Source of the DNA: Meconema thalassinum
Taxonomy: Eukaryota > Arthropoda > Insecta > Orthoptera > Tettigoniidae
NCBI GenBank assembly: GCA_946902985.2
Contig: OX336399.1
Span: 164,158,911-164,222,910, forward strand
DNA: 64,000 nt
Reading direction: 5' to 3'
Shown here: positions 10,734-21,403 of the stretch, piece after piece
Layout of the letters: each line of letters begins with the position of its first letter
How positions within the stretch are numbered: position 1 is the first letter of the stretch
Position numbers and translations under genes: made by a program
Notes under the pieces: generated by a model
The model's database searches: none
What the model was told of the DNA's origin: nothing
The model's input: the letters and a program-made list of their open reading frames with translations, nothing else

Positions 10734-10744
10734 TGGTAGCAGAG
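10734..10744 (+). promoter_or_regulatory. gypsy-1 primer-binding site (initiator tRNA-Met type)
   Basis: TGGTAGCAGAG lies one base after the LTR end and is the complement of the 3' end of the insect initiator methionine tRNA (...CTCTGCTACCA, from general knowledge). Confidence 0.8.
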
Positions 10745-10941
10745 CATGGTTGATTCTCTCTCCAGTGCCGGTGATAACCATCTTTTCCGCTGACTAATTG
10801 CAATTTATTAATCCAACATAAAAAATTTAGAAAGTAATTGTACCATCCCCTATTAATTTTTTTTCTCTCCACACAGCTAGGATATTAATTGTATTCTGTG
10901 TAATGCTTGATTGTGATTCTGTTACATGAAACATCTGTGAG

Positions 10942-12945
10942 ATGGCTAGACGCAACTTGAAGGTGAAATATCTCACTGAGGAGGAGATTACATATTAACT
11001 GCGAATACGTAATCTCCAAGTACCTGCCGAAACAGAACTGGCGAGGACGAGTTTGGAGTATGCTGTGGAATTTCCAGCAACGCCACCTAAAATGACATTG
11101 GCAGAGTTCAAACTGGGTGAGTCAAAGATTTGTGGTCTTGTTCAAGAAATATCAAATGTTGTAAGATTTTGTTTCTCAGAGGTTGAATGCGGTCCTGCCA
11201 ATTTTACTAAGTTACGAGCTCGAATTGAATATCTTTACCTGCGCTGCGTTGATCTAATGGAATCCGATGAAACACGACCTACGTCCGAATTGAAGGGTTT
11301 ATTAGATGCTGAGATCAAGTTAGTTGAGTGCGCACAGTGTTTGGATAGTGTCAATTCCTGTGATAAAGATGGTGATTTGCTTAATACTACCCAAATTAGC
11401 AATCGCAATCCTGTAAATAGTTCTGCCTGTGTGTCTGAAGGTTTGTGTCGCAAGGTTGGTAACCCAGTCGAACCAGCTGTGAACGAGCTATGCCACCCAC
11501 CCCCTTGCAGCGAAGGGTCGGGTTTATATCGGTCTCGCGAACACAATGCCGTTAGTTCTGAGATAATGACAAGTAACACCGGGTCGAATGTCGTTGCGTT
11601 AGAAACTGGTACCTCGCACCCAGGGTCAAATATTCCGAATGCTGTAATGGTTTCAGCACCAAATAATAACCATGTATCCTTTGATTTTCCTATTTTTTCC
11701 TCAGTAAGTACTGGAGTGGCATTGGCCGCTGGAGAGCCGAGTTCATATCTAAGCAGAAGCAATTCTGGTGGCTTGGTCTCAGGGTGTTCCGGGCGGGAAA
11801 ATTCTACTTGCAACTGCGTAACGTGCAATTCTGTGTCTGGTACCGCAGTCTCATCTCGTGTGGCAGGGTCAATGCTTGAACCCCGATCTGTCGGGAATGT
11901 TCCCTTGCCTAACCAAAATTCTAATAGGACAATCACTAGTGAAATAATTTCTAAAGGAATTGGGTCCTTTCGGTCAGTTACTGCTATGGGTAATGCAGGT
12001 CATCAGCCACCTACAGTGAAACCAAATTCCTTCTTCGAAGGTGCCGGAAATTTTATTGCCGAGTCTCAGGGGTGTCTAAGAGGTAATTCAAGCTCGGGGC
12101 GTAACACCATTCCTACTGTTAGTCCCAGAAATCGTAGTTCTGTTCAAGAGGATTTGTGTGTAGAGATGTCAGGCCGTGGTGCTTCAAGCGAGGGTGATTC
12201 TAATTACTCTATATTTTCTAAGGCCAGTTTTGGTACGGTCAACCACCCTATTGTGAGTTTTGTGTCTAGGCTGTCTGGGCGAAGAATGGACACGGCGGAG
12301 GAAATTGTGATTTTCTTAAGGATTTTGGTCGATATTCACGAGTGTGCAGAACAGTTTAATGTGAGTGACCAAGTAGTATTCCAGCTGATATCTCCTCATA
12401 TGTCAGACACATTGAGAACGTATGTGACTAGTGCCATGAGCGAGGGGTGGAGCGTTCAATATTTTATGACCGAGGTGTTAAGAATTTTTGTACCAATCAG
12501 ATCCTTGGACACTATGAAGGGGCGGTATTTGTATCGTGCTCAAGGTATGAACGAGCCAATAAATTCTTATATAGTTGATATTTCCAAGTTTGTGAAGGTG
12601 TTCGGGGTAATCATGCCCGAAACTGAAGTTGTAAAACTCATTTTGGCTGGAGCAACTCCGGAATTCAGAAATTGTTTGTGTATCGGAACCACCGCTACTA
12701 CTATTAAGGGTCTCTGTGAATACGGTATTCAAGCCGAGTCAGTACGTTCAGTTGACATTGCCAGGTATGCTAATAGCCAGCCTTTTCACCGTGGAAATTC
12801 TGTTCCTTTCATTCGACCTCCCTTGGTTCGAACCCCGCCTGGGCAGGGTCGTTCTCCCCAAAATTTTAATAACCGTCCTGTGACGTGTTACAAGTTCAAG
12901 GAAACCGGTCATATGCAGCGGAATTGTCCAGTAAAAAGGGATTGA
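10942..12945 (+). CDS. gag: gypsy-1 Gag, with early nonsense codon
   Basis: The likely start is ATG 10942 (MARRNLKVKYLTEEEITY), which is in frame with the long open stretch but cut by TAA at 10996-10998. From 11053 the frame is open for 630 residues. The N-terminal half is Ser/Asn-rich and low in complexity. The conserved capsid-like region runs at roughly residues 400-570. The C-terminus has CYKFKETGHMQRNC, a retroviral zinc knuckle in which the second Cys is Phe. TGA at 12943-12945 ends the frame. Pol continues in the same frame beyond this stop, so gag-pol was probably one ORF. The early stop and the changed knuckle indicate decay of this copy. Confidence 0.8.
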
Positions 12946-15900
12946 CAATCCAGGGGCAGGCCTCAAGGTATTCGTTCCGCCCAAAATCAGTTGTGTGCCT
13001 TAGGCAATGAATTACCGGAGGACCGCGCCAAAGTTATCGGAGCAAGTGGCGTGTGTTCGAAGGTTTCTGATGGGGTCTTGCCCTCTCCTAGGGTTGAAGT
13101 TTCGATAAATGATGCATGTATTATTGCCTTGTTAGACTCAGGAAGTGCCGCTTCATTGGTTAGCGAGAATTGGTATTTGTCTATGAAACTCATTTGTAAA
13201 TTCAGTAACCTGTCAAATGTAGATGTTAAGTTGGTTTCTGCCAACGGTGCTCAATTGGACGTTCTTGGTTCTGTGAAGTTTAAAGTTCGGATTCATAAAT
13301 TTTGTTGGAAATTTTCCTTTTGGGTCATTAAGAATTTGTCATGTCCTATTATTCTGGGCGCTAATTTTTTTGCTTATACTGGCTTACTGCTAGACATGCA
13401 ACACGAATCATTCTGGTTTAGGTTTTGTTCGGAGGTAAAATTTAAATTTCTTGCTACTGCTGTCCCTAGCGCGAGTGCTCATGTTGTCAACCGTGATGCT
13501 GAACCCGTCTTGTCCACCGGGGTTGAATCCTTGGATTTAAGTAATTTATCTGACGCTCAAGCTAAAGAGATTCGAGATTTGTGTGGGTATTTTCCCGAGG
13601 TGTTCACTGACGAATTAGGAATGACTAAGATCCTGGAGTATAAAATTGAAGTAACGGATACTATACCCGTCAGACATCCTCCCTACCGTTTGAGTCCACC
13701 CAAAATGTTGGAATTAAAGAAATTAATCGATCAGATGTTACTGGATGGAGTAATTCGACCCTCCACATCAGCATATTCCTCACCTGTGTTCTTAGTACCT
13801 AAGCCAAATGGTGGTTTTCGGCCAGTCGTAGATTATCGCAGGTTAAACAAAAATATTGTTTTAGAATCCATCCCTCTTCCTGATTTACATAGCTGTTTTT
13901 CCTGGTTCAAAAACGCCTCCTATTATAGCCTCATTGACCTGACGCAGGCATATTTCCAAATTCCGTTAGCTGAAGAGTCTAAGATTCTGCCTGCATTCGC
14001 CACCGATTGGAATCTCTTTGAGTATTGCCGATTGCCTTTTGGCCTCTCTACAGGGGGCGCTGTGCTTAGTAGGCTTCTTGATCACGTGTTTTCTGGCATC
14101 AAATTTGATTATTTATATCACTACCTAGACGATGTTGTTGTTTACAGCGAGACGTTCGAAGACCACGTGCGCCATCTTCGTGAAGTATTTGGGAGGTTAA
14201 AATCTGCTGGTCTAACCGTAAAGTTGTCTAAAGTGTCCCTTGTTAAACCTAAAATTGCCTTTCTTGGACATGTTGTTTCTGCTGAAGGTGTTTCGGTCGA
14301 TGACTCCCGAACCCAAGGAATTAGAGATTTTGCACCGCCTAAAAATGTGAAAGGAGTAGCCCGATTCGTGGGAATGGTTGGCTTTCTGCGCAAATTTATA
14401 CCCTATTTTGCACAGCGCGCGTTGCCACTTAATCATCTGCGAAGGTCTGATGTGAAATTTGAATGGGGTCCGTCGCAGCAAGCAGCTTTTGATGATTTGA
14501 AGGAGGCACTGTGTAGGGCTCCTGTCCTCGCTGTCCCTGATTTCAGTAAGAAGTTTATAATCCAGACTGATGCATCGCTCGGTGCTGTAGCTGATGTGTT
14601 GTTACAAGAAAGTGAGTTAGGTAGACGACCTATTGGTTTTGCTTCTCGAACTCTGTCCCCTGCTGAAGCAAATTATTCCCTATACGAGCTTGAAGGGCTC
14701 GCAGTGATGTTTGGGCTGGAGAAATTCCGAATGTATGTCGAACATGTTCCTTTCGAACTTGAAACCGATAACCAGGCCCTGAGCTGGGTCCTGGCTAGAC
14801 CTCGAACCACTGGGCGAATCGCCAGGTGGGAAACCCGTATTTCATCATTTCAGTTCACCGTTCGTCATATAAAGGGTTGTGAAAATGTCATAGCCGACTC
14901 CCTTAGCCGCATGTATGAAGAAGTACCTAATAAATGTAAGAATCTCGTTCCCGAGGAAAATCATGAAAATATTTGTGCTGTGTCACTTAAGCATCTCTAT
15001 GGAGAAATTCCTGACAAGTGTGAAACTCCCTCTTTAGAGGAACCTGTTGTTGTTGGGGCTAATTCAGCTCAACACATGTTAGTAAATTCACCGTTATTGT
15101 TTGGAGACATTGCTGACCATCAGAAGGAAGATCCCGTCTTGTGTGACTTAATTGCTCGATTAGTTTCTGGAGAAGAGATAAAACCTTATATTTTAAAGTC
15201 TGGTGTACTGTGTTGTGTAACTAGGCGTGATAGAAAGCCTAAAGTTGTTTTGCCTACTCAGCTGATAAATGGCATGCTAATGTATTTTCACGAGTCACCC
15301 GCTGGAGGCCACCTAGGAATATTCAAAACTCGACAGAAAATAAGGCAGTCTTTTGTTTGGAAGGGTCTCGATAAGGATGTGAGAAAGTTCGTGCTGGGGT
15401 GTCATGACTGTAAGGTGAGTAAGCCTACCGTCAGTGGTAAGGTTGGTAAGTTAGCTTCCGAATCTGCGTCCAGGCCCATGGAACGCTTGTATGTGGATTT
15501 CGTTGGGCCCCTGCCGAGGTCTAAACTGGGTAATCGTTTTGCTTTTGTTTGTGTTGATGGTTTCTCTCGCTTTTCGTGGATTTTTTCCACTAGAAATTGT
15601 GACTCTGCTACTGTCATAAGATGTTTAAAGTCTGTTTTCTCTTCCTTTGGTCCTAGTCAATACCTGGTGTCAGATAATGCCAAGGCTTTTGTTTCTCATC
15701 AGTTCAGAAAATTTTGTTTTGATTATTCTATTTCCCATGTCACCACGACACCTTATTACCCCAACCCTAGTTTGGCAGAGAGGGTTAACCGAAATTTGAG
15801 AGCTGCGCTTATCGCATATCATCGTGATAATCATGCCAAGTGGGATTCGTCATTACATTGGTTACCCTATGCCTTCAATACTGCTGAGCATGAATCCCAT

Positions 15901-16320
15901 GGGAAAACGCCATTCTCACTTATGTATGCGTTCGTCCCAAATTCCCCTCTAACGAATCTGTGGTCACTTCATGATCTGCTTCCTGACCAACCCTCTCCTG
16001 ATCGTGTCAGAGAAATCTGGAAGGAGGCCAAAGCTGCTATAAAGATCTCGCATGATAAGCTGGCTAAGAGATATAATTTGGGCCGAAAACAGGGTGGATA
16101 TTCTGTCGGAGATTTTGTGTATGCAAAAAACTTCTGGGCTAAGGCCCCAGGTCGTCAGGTATCAGGTAAACTGCAGCCAAAATATGAGGGCCCCTATGAG
16201 ATTCTGTCCTTTCCTTCTGAAGTAACCGTGTTATTAGAGGATCTGTCTAGGAAACGTGTTTTTAGGACTCATATATCGAATTGTAAACCTGCTAGTGAAC
16301 GAGAAACTCGAGGTGTGTAA
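12946..16320 (+). CDS. pol: gypsy-1 Pol: protease, reverse transcriptase, RNase H, integrase
   Basis: In frame with gag after a single TGA and open for about 1124 codons. Protease: IIALLDSGSAASLV near residue 48 counted from 12991. RT: FRPVVDYRRLN and YHYLDDVVVYSE (near 378), then FLGHVVS. RNase H: IIQTDASLGA (near 526). Integrase: HHCC finger from HESPAGGHLG to CHDCK (766-806), then catalytic DFVGP (about 835), VSDNAK (about 894) and AERVNR (about 930), spacing compatible with DDx35E. There is no chromodomain. No ATG is needed because expression would be as a Gag-Pol fusion. The RNase H region reads GAVADVLLQ where GAVL is usual. Otherwise intact. Confidence 0.9.
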   Translation, partial: QSRGRPQGIRSAQNQLCALGNELPEDRAKVIGASGVCSKVSDGVLPSPRVEVSINDACIIALLDSGSAASLVSENWYLSMKLICKFSNLSNVDVKLVSANGAQLDVLGSVKFKVRIHKFCWKFSFWVIKNLSCPIILGANFFAYTGLLLDMQHESFWFRFCSEVKFKFLATAVPSASAHVVNRDAEPVLSTGVESLDLSNLSDAQAKEIRDLCGYFPEVFTDELGMTKILEYKIEVTDTIPVRHPPYRLSPPKMLELKKLIDQMLLDGVIRPSTSAYSSPVFLVPKPNGGFRPVVDYRRLNKNIVLESIPLPDLHSCFSWFKNASYYSLIDLTQAYFQIPLAEESKILPAFATDWNLFEYCRLPFGLSTGGAVLSRLLDHVFSGIKFDYLYHYLDDVVVYSETFEDHVRHLREVFGRLKSAGLTVKLSKVSLVKPKIAFLGHVVSAEGVSVDDSRTQGIRDFAPPKNVKGVARFVGMVGFLRKFIPYFAQRALPLNHLRRSDVKFEWGPSQQAAFDDLKEALCRAPVLAVPDFSKKFIIQTDASLGAVADVLLQESELGRRPIGFASRTLSPAEANYSLYELEGLAVMFGLEKFRMYVEHVPFELETDNQALSWVLARPRTTGRIARWETRISSFQFTVRHIKGCENVIADSLSRMYEEVPNKCKNLVPEENHENICAVSLKHLYGEIPDKCETPSLEEPVVVGANSAQHMLVNSPLLFGDIADHQKEDPVLCDLIARLVSGEEIKPYILKSGVLCCVTRRDRKPKVVLPTQLINGMLMYFHESPAGGHLGIFKTRQKIRQSFVWKGLDKDVRKFVLGCHDCKVSKPTVSGKVGKLASESASRPMERLYVDFVGPLPRSKLGNRFAFVCVDGFSRFSWIFSTRNCDSATVIRCLKSVFSSFGPSQYLVSDNAKAFVSHQFRKFCFDYSISHVTTTPYYPNPSLAERVNRNLRAALIAYHRDNHAKWDSSLHWLPYAFNTAEHESHGKTPFSLMYAFVPNSPLTNLWSLHDLLPDQPSPDRVREIWKEAKAAIKISHDKLAKRYNLGRKQGGYSVGDFVYAKNFWAKAPGRQVSGKLQPKYEGPYEILSFPSEVTVLLEDLSRKRVFRTHISNCKPASERETRGV

Positions 16321-18747
16321 AAGGTGAAATTATGATGTTCTATTTCCTGTGAGTGCGATGGTATGAAATTCAGGGCGAGGGAGATGGTCTAGTTGTTCCG
16401 CTGAAGTCAAATCTCTTATGTCATCTTTTGTAATCCTCAAGAAAGGCTGTGATCTACTTCTGTTAGCTGAGTTTTGTTCATCGTATTCGTGGTTGATATT
16501 TTGAGTAATTTTTTTTTGGATGATTTAGTGATAATTTTGTTAGGTTGGTAGTGAAATTTTGATTTTATGTGAAAATAAGGTGTGATGCTTCAGAGTGATG
16601 CTCATTTCGGTGTGTTGTTCAGTTGCTGACGTGAGGGCTATAGAAATTGTATTTGTGATCTGGGAAACCATCGGGCTACCATCTCTTGTCGGTTGAAAAT
16701 GTATCTGGTTCAGGTTGGTCAGTGGGTTATTCGTAATCTGCAGCTTGATCTGTTAGACTGCTGACTTGCTAATATTGTTACAACTTGCACCTGATTGTAG
16801 TTCGGAAATGTAATTCTTGCCTTCCCCGTGTACTCGGGTGTGAATATTTTAAAATTGTGGAACGTCAGTTTCGAGCTGATGGCCAAGCTGAGGCGTCAGT
16901 CAGTTGTTCTCTGCTTTGAATTTGTGTCACCTTGAAGTCGTCGTCCCTATTTTGGAGAAATTTTGAGCTAATTATCATTTGGCGAACTCGTTCTTGTTCT
17001 GTGCAAGGTGCACTTTCCTTTGGGGACAGTAATCGCCCCGTGCTTTTGAGAATTTATCATCTTGTCGCATCTGTGACCATGTAGTTCTGTATTTTGGAAA
17101 TGCTGTGGCATGTTAGGGACCGTAAGGTTGAAGCAATTGTAATTTTGAGGATATTAATTGCCTCGTGCTTATTGAAATGTGTCAGATGACACCTGTCGGT
17201 GTTTGTAGTAATTATGCGAAACCCTGTATCGGACTATGGTAGTCGTTTGGTGTCCGTGAGTTGTGTAGGGCATGAAATTATTGGTAATTTGTGTTTTTTT
17301 TTAATGGTGGGCCACGGTCATTTTGGTGTGTTTTGAAAATTGGTTGGTACCAACTTATATTTGTGTCTGGTTCTGCTGAGCTATGTGCTTTGGGAGTAGA
17401 ATTGGAGTGTTGCCTGTGTGCAGGGCTGGTAGTTGTTGTTGGTTTAATATTAGTTAGGTTCCGTGCCTAGAAGAGGCGGTCGACCTGTTCTTCATTTTTG
17501 GGAAGATGTTTTTTTTTTAGACTTGGAGTTATCCATGCGTCACGTTATGTGAGGTCGTTCTCAATATGGGTGTGATCACCTTGGTGTTCTGAGTTCGACG
17601 GGTCATCCTCCAGAAGTTCATTAAGAACTGTGGACTGGTAGGGTGCGTTGGCAAGTTGCGATGAGGTCATTTTGTGAGATTTGGTTAAATGATGGTATGC
17701 AAATTGGTTGACCATGTGTGTGCCAGGCTGTTTAACGTGGTCCCCATTAGTTTCTAGTCTCGTGGAAAGTAGTTGCTGTTTTCTGCCGTTCGTCGGATGG
17801 CCACCGTGGATGGTTAGGGGCAGTGACTGGTGAAATGAGGCAGAGACTTTATATTTTAATCATGTCTTTTATGTATCACAAACCTATGACGATCCTTGGT
17901 TTTGATTTTGGTATGTTGTGTATATTTAAATGTTTTCTCTGTACTCAAAATGTTCTGCATTCGTGCGGTGCTGCGTTAGCCCATCCGAGTAAATGTAAAT
18001 TCCTTTTTATATTGTTTCGCTGTTTTGGCAGGGTACCAGTGGGGGTCCCCTTGATTTCCCGTCTCAAGGAGGGGTTTTCTCTTTCATTTTAAGGGGTCTG
18101 GTAAGATATTTTTGAGAATTCTGTAAAATTTTGCTTGTGTATTCCTGGTAACCTCTATGAGTATTTATAATTTTAGTTTAGTTATACTATTTGGTAATGG
18201 TGGTTAATTTTTTTTTAATTTTCTTAACTCAAAATCAGTCTTCTCGTGTGGTCAGATGCCCTATCGTGTGATACTCCCACCCCCTTCAGTGAACATTTTA
18301 GTGATGCCCTGAAGACCCACTCACTTGTGAGGAACTTTTGATTAAGGCCTCAAGCACCCCGGATACAACTTAAACAACTGCTTACTGAGTTTCAGTGACG
18401 TACAAATGTGGTGTGACTTTCCTCATCTGTCCTCAGATGACATAACCTTGCTTAAGGCTAGCATGCTAGTCTGGAGCCACCCGTTCCCGCTAAGGGAACC
18501 TAAATTGAATGTATTCTGCTGTAGTAATGGTGTGTTTCAGTTGGGAAATTTCATGTGGGACGTGTACTCTCAACCTGGGCCCGGTTGACAGTACCATACC
18601 AAGTTCGATGGCATCCTCCTTCCTGACGGGTTGTACTTCGAGATCTGCTGGCGGAGTTCGGAGGTAACCTTTCATCTGCCAGATGCCCAGCGACTCACCA
18701 CCATTCCTGCTGTTCTCACCCCATCGTCGTCTTTGGGAGGGCGAGGA
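16321..18747 (+). other. gypsy-1 long 3' noncoding region with terminal purine tract
   Basis: 2.4 kb between pol and the 3' LTR without any ORF over about 90 codons. It is G/T-rich on the plus strand. TTTGGGAGGGCGAGGA directly before the LTR at 18732-18747 would serve as polypurine tract. No env-like membrane protein frame survives. Confidence 0.75.
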
Positions 18748-19471
18748 TGTAACGACTTTTAACATCGTTACATGAAGACTGCTACTATTTCGCAATGTCC
18801 TGGAGCTGGTGTATTTCGCAAGCACTCCTGCTACCAGCTAATTGGTTCCCAAATCTCTTGAACCTACATTTGTTGCCTGAGAAAGGAGCTGACGTTAATA
18901 CCCTGGAAGATTGACATTTCTACGCTGCTGTTGTGAAGTGGACTGCTGCGCACAGTTTCCTAGAAACCCCTTTAAGCCCCATTAGTGCGTTGAGTTTCTA
19001 CCAAGGGAACATTTCGTCGTAGCACTCCTGAGTAAACTCTTAAAGATTTGGGTCATGGCACCACTTGTGGTGCCAACATTTCTCTTGGACTATGTCGTTG
19101 TTATGGTGGTCTGCGCCCCCAAGTTAGGTTGGCACGACCAAACTGTGCAGTGGAGAGGGGGTAGTCACGTTCGCCCTGGAAAGCAAGCCCTCAGCGAACA
19201 ATAAGGAGTCAGTATCCAGCCTTCTGGAATCTCACACGCAGAACTTGGGAGTGTCGAAGACCCCTTCCCGGAGGAAATTTTCTTTTCCTCTGGGGAGAGG
19301 CATAAAACAGTATAGTATTGCTAAAACCTTATCTAACAGGGATCTGACAAAACATTGAATTTGCTAAGACTGTAAATTCTAAAAACTTTCAATTTGACTC
19401 TCGTAGTGCATTTCCTAGCCACGTGTCGTGTGGCAATTCAGATATAAATTTAAGACATGTTTTAGGTTACC

Positions 19472-21169
19472 ACAAAATCAATAAAGAAGATTAGAAAAGA
19501 ATTAACTCCAGGCAAACATTGGATGCTGGGAGTAAAAGACAGCAACGAAAAAAGACAAGCCTCAAGAGAAGAGATAATGACGCAAGCGACAGAGTTCTAT
19601 AGGTCACTATACTCAAGTAACTCTCAAAGATCCAACTTGCATCAGGACCAGAATACATCAGAAGAAAACCTAGAGGAAGAAACACCTCCAATACTACCCA
19701 GTGAAGTAAGAGCAGCCATTCGACAAACGAAAACCGAAAAATGCCCAGGTGAAGATGGAATTTACAATGAATTTCTAAAATGGGGTGAAGAAGACCTAAT
19801 CCCAGTCATCACAACATTATTTAATTCCATACTCACATCAGAAGACATACCAATGCAGTGGAAACAAAGCATTATCATACTTCTACACAAAAAGGGAGCC
19901 CAGGACGACATAAACAACTACAGACCGATCAACCTAATTGTAAACCTCTACAAGCTATTTATGAAGATCCTAACCAATAGAATGACAAAGGCACTGGATG
20001 AACAGCAACCGATAGAGCAAGCAGGATTCAGAAAGAGTTTCAGTACATCAGACCACTTGCAAACAATAAATCAACTCATGGAGAAAGTTCAGGAATTTAA
20101 TCTAGAGGTGTATATCGCATTTGTGGATTACAACAAAGCATTTGACTGCGTAGAACAGGGAAGCGTCTTAGAAGCACTGGAAAAACAAGGCATCCCAAAC
20201 AAATTCGTTAGACTCCTTGGCAAACTCTACGACGGTAACCAAGCCAGAATAAAGACAGAAAGAGAAGGATGTAACATCATGATAGAAAGGGGAGTAAAAC
20301 AGGGAGACCCCCTCTCACCAAAATTATTCACCTGTTTGCTGGAAAATCAGTTTAGAAAACTAGACTGGGAAGAAAAATATGGCATCAGAATCGATGGGAC
20401 AAGACTAACCCATTTACGGTTCGCAGACGACATTGTTTTGGTGGCTGAATCAGCGAAAGAGCTGGAACAAATGATAAAAGAATTAGACAAAACAAGTAAA
20501 GAAGTGGGCCTTACAATGAACCCGAAGAAAACGAAGCTGATGACCAATGCGTTAGAAGCCCCAATTAATGTGAACGGAGAAACACTGGAATATGTTGAAG
20601 AATATGTATATCTCGGTCAGAACATGTCATTTTCAAGTCGTTCAGAGAAAGAGGTCAAACGAAGAATAGGACAAGCATGGAAGAGCTTTTGGTCCCTAAA
20701 GTTTATACTGGCTGACAAGACCCAAAAACGCACTTTAAAGGCTGAAGTTCTGGAAAAATGCGTTATACCGGTGTTACTATATGGTTGCCAAACTTGGGCA
20801 TTAACATCGAAACAAAGACAAATGATCCAGAGATGTCAACGGAAAATGGAAAGGAAGATACTTCATGTCTCATTGAAAGATAGAATACGGAACGAAGATT
20901 TAAGAAGGAGAACCGGCATGAAAGACGCTATGACATCAGCAGACCAGCTCAAATGGAGATGGGGTGGACATGTAGCGAGATTAGATCCTAACCGATGGAC
21001 GTACAAAATGACGATGTGGGACCCAAGAACAGGAAGACGAAACGTTGGGAGACAAAGAATCAGATGGGCAGACTGGTTCGTAAAATGGGGAGGAAAGCAA
21101 TGGACAAGAACAGCGAAGATGAGGCAGGAGTGGAAAGACCTAGGGAGACTCGCATGCAGTGACCAATAA
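19472..21169 (+). CDS. RTE-like LINE reverse transcriptase, 5'-truncated
   Basis: The frame is open from the insertion point, and the first Met is at 19523 (548 residues). Non-LTR RT blocks in order: INNYRPINLIVNLYKL, EQAGFRKSFSTSDHL, IAFVDYNKAFDCVE, RGVKQGDPLSPKLF, LRFADDIVLVAE, LTMNPKKTKLM and a YLGQNMSF thumb segment. The C-terminal part has LLYGCQTWAL and a W-rich region, as in insect endonuclease-RT LINEs. The N-terminal endonuclease is missing. No internal stop or frameshift, so it is a recent but dead-on-arrival copy. RTE clade is my best assignment; a related clade is possible. Confidence 0.85.
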   Translation, partial: TKSIKKIRKELTPGKHWMLGVKDSNEKRQASREEIMTQATEFYRSLYSSNSQRSNLHQDQNTSEENLEEETPPILPSEVRAAIRQTKTEKCPGEDGIYNEFLKWGEEDLIPVITTLFNSILTSEDIPMQWKQSIIILLHKKGAQDDINNYRPINLIVNLYKLFMKILTNRMTKALDEQQPIEQAGFRKSFSTSDHLQTINQLMEKVQEFNLEVYIAFVDYNKAFDCVEQGSVLEALEKQGIPNKFVRLLGKLYDGNQARIKTEREGCNIMIERGVKQGDPLSPKLFTCLLENQFRKLDWEEKYGIRIDGTRLTHLRFADDIVLVAESAKELEQMIKELDKTSKEVGLTMNPKKTKLMTNALEAPINVNGETLEYVEEYVYLGQNMSFSSRSEKEVKRRIGQAWKSFWSLKFILADKTQKRTLKAEVLEKCVIPVLLYGCQTWALTSKQRQMIQRCQRKMERKILHVSLKDRIRNEDLRRRTGMKDAMTSADQLKWRWGGHVARLDPNRWTYKMTMWDPRTGRRNVGRQRIRWADWFVKWGGKQWTRTAKMRQEWKDLGRLACSDQ

Positions 21170-21216
21170 AACAATGCATCAACAGAAAGACACCGTTCAG
21201 TGGGCATGCAGCAAAG

Positions 21217-21403
21217 CGGTACATATCTCTGGTGTGCAATAAAGGCTTCTCACAGAACGGTGACCTCAAGAAGCACACTGTTGTTCATACTGGAGTGAAG
21301 TAATACACTTGTAGCACATGTGAGAAGTCATTTGCATGGCGGACAGAACTAATGGAACATTGTCTCGCGCTCTAATTTGAGGAAACATCATCGTGTTCAC
21401 TAG
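21217..21403 (+). pseudogene. relict C2H2 zinc-finger segment within the LINE insertion
   Basis: One frame reads VCNKGFSQNGDLKKH, then HTGVK, stop TAA at 21301, then YTCSTCEKSFAWRTELMEH; after a frame change SRSNLRKHHRVH and a stop follow. These are the finger and linker (HTG-K) signatures of Krüppel-type C2H2 proteins over about two and a half fingers. The first Cys of finger 1 is Ser (TCT for TGT). It lies inside the 9-bp target duplication of the LINE, so it arrived with it, by template switching onto, or incorporation of, a zinc-finger mRNA. It cannot make a functional protein. Confidence 0.75.

Noticed and set aside
11235..11936. 233-codon open frame on the minus strand
   Set aside because: Lies entirely antisense to gypsy-1 gag, whose Ser/Asn-rich codon composition keeps the opposite frame open; no domain signature.
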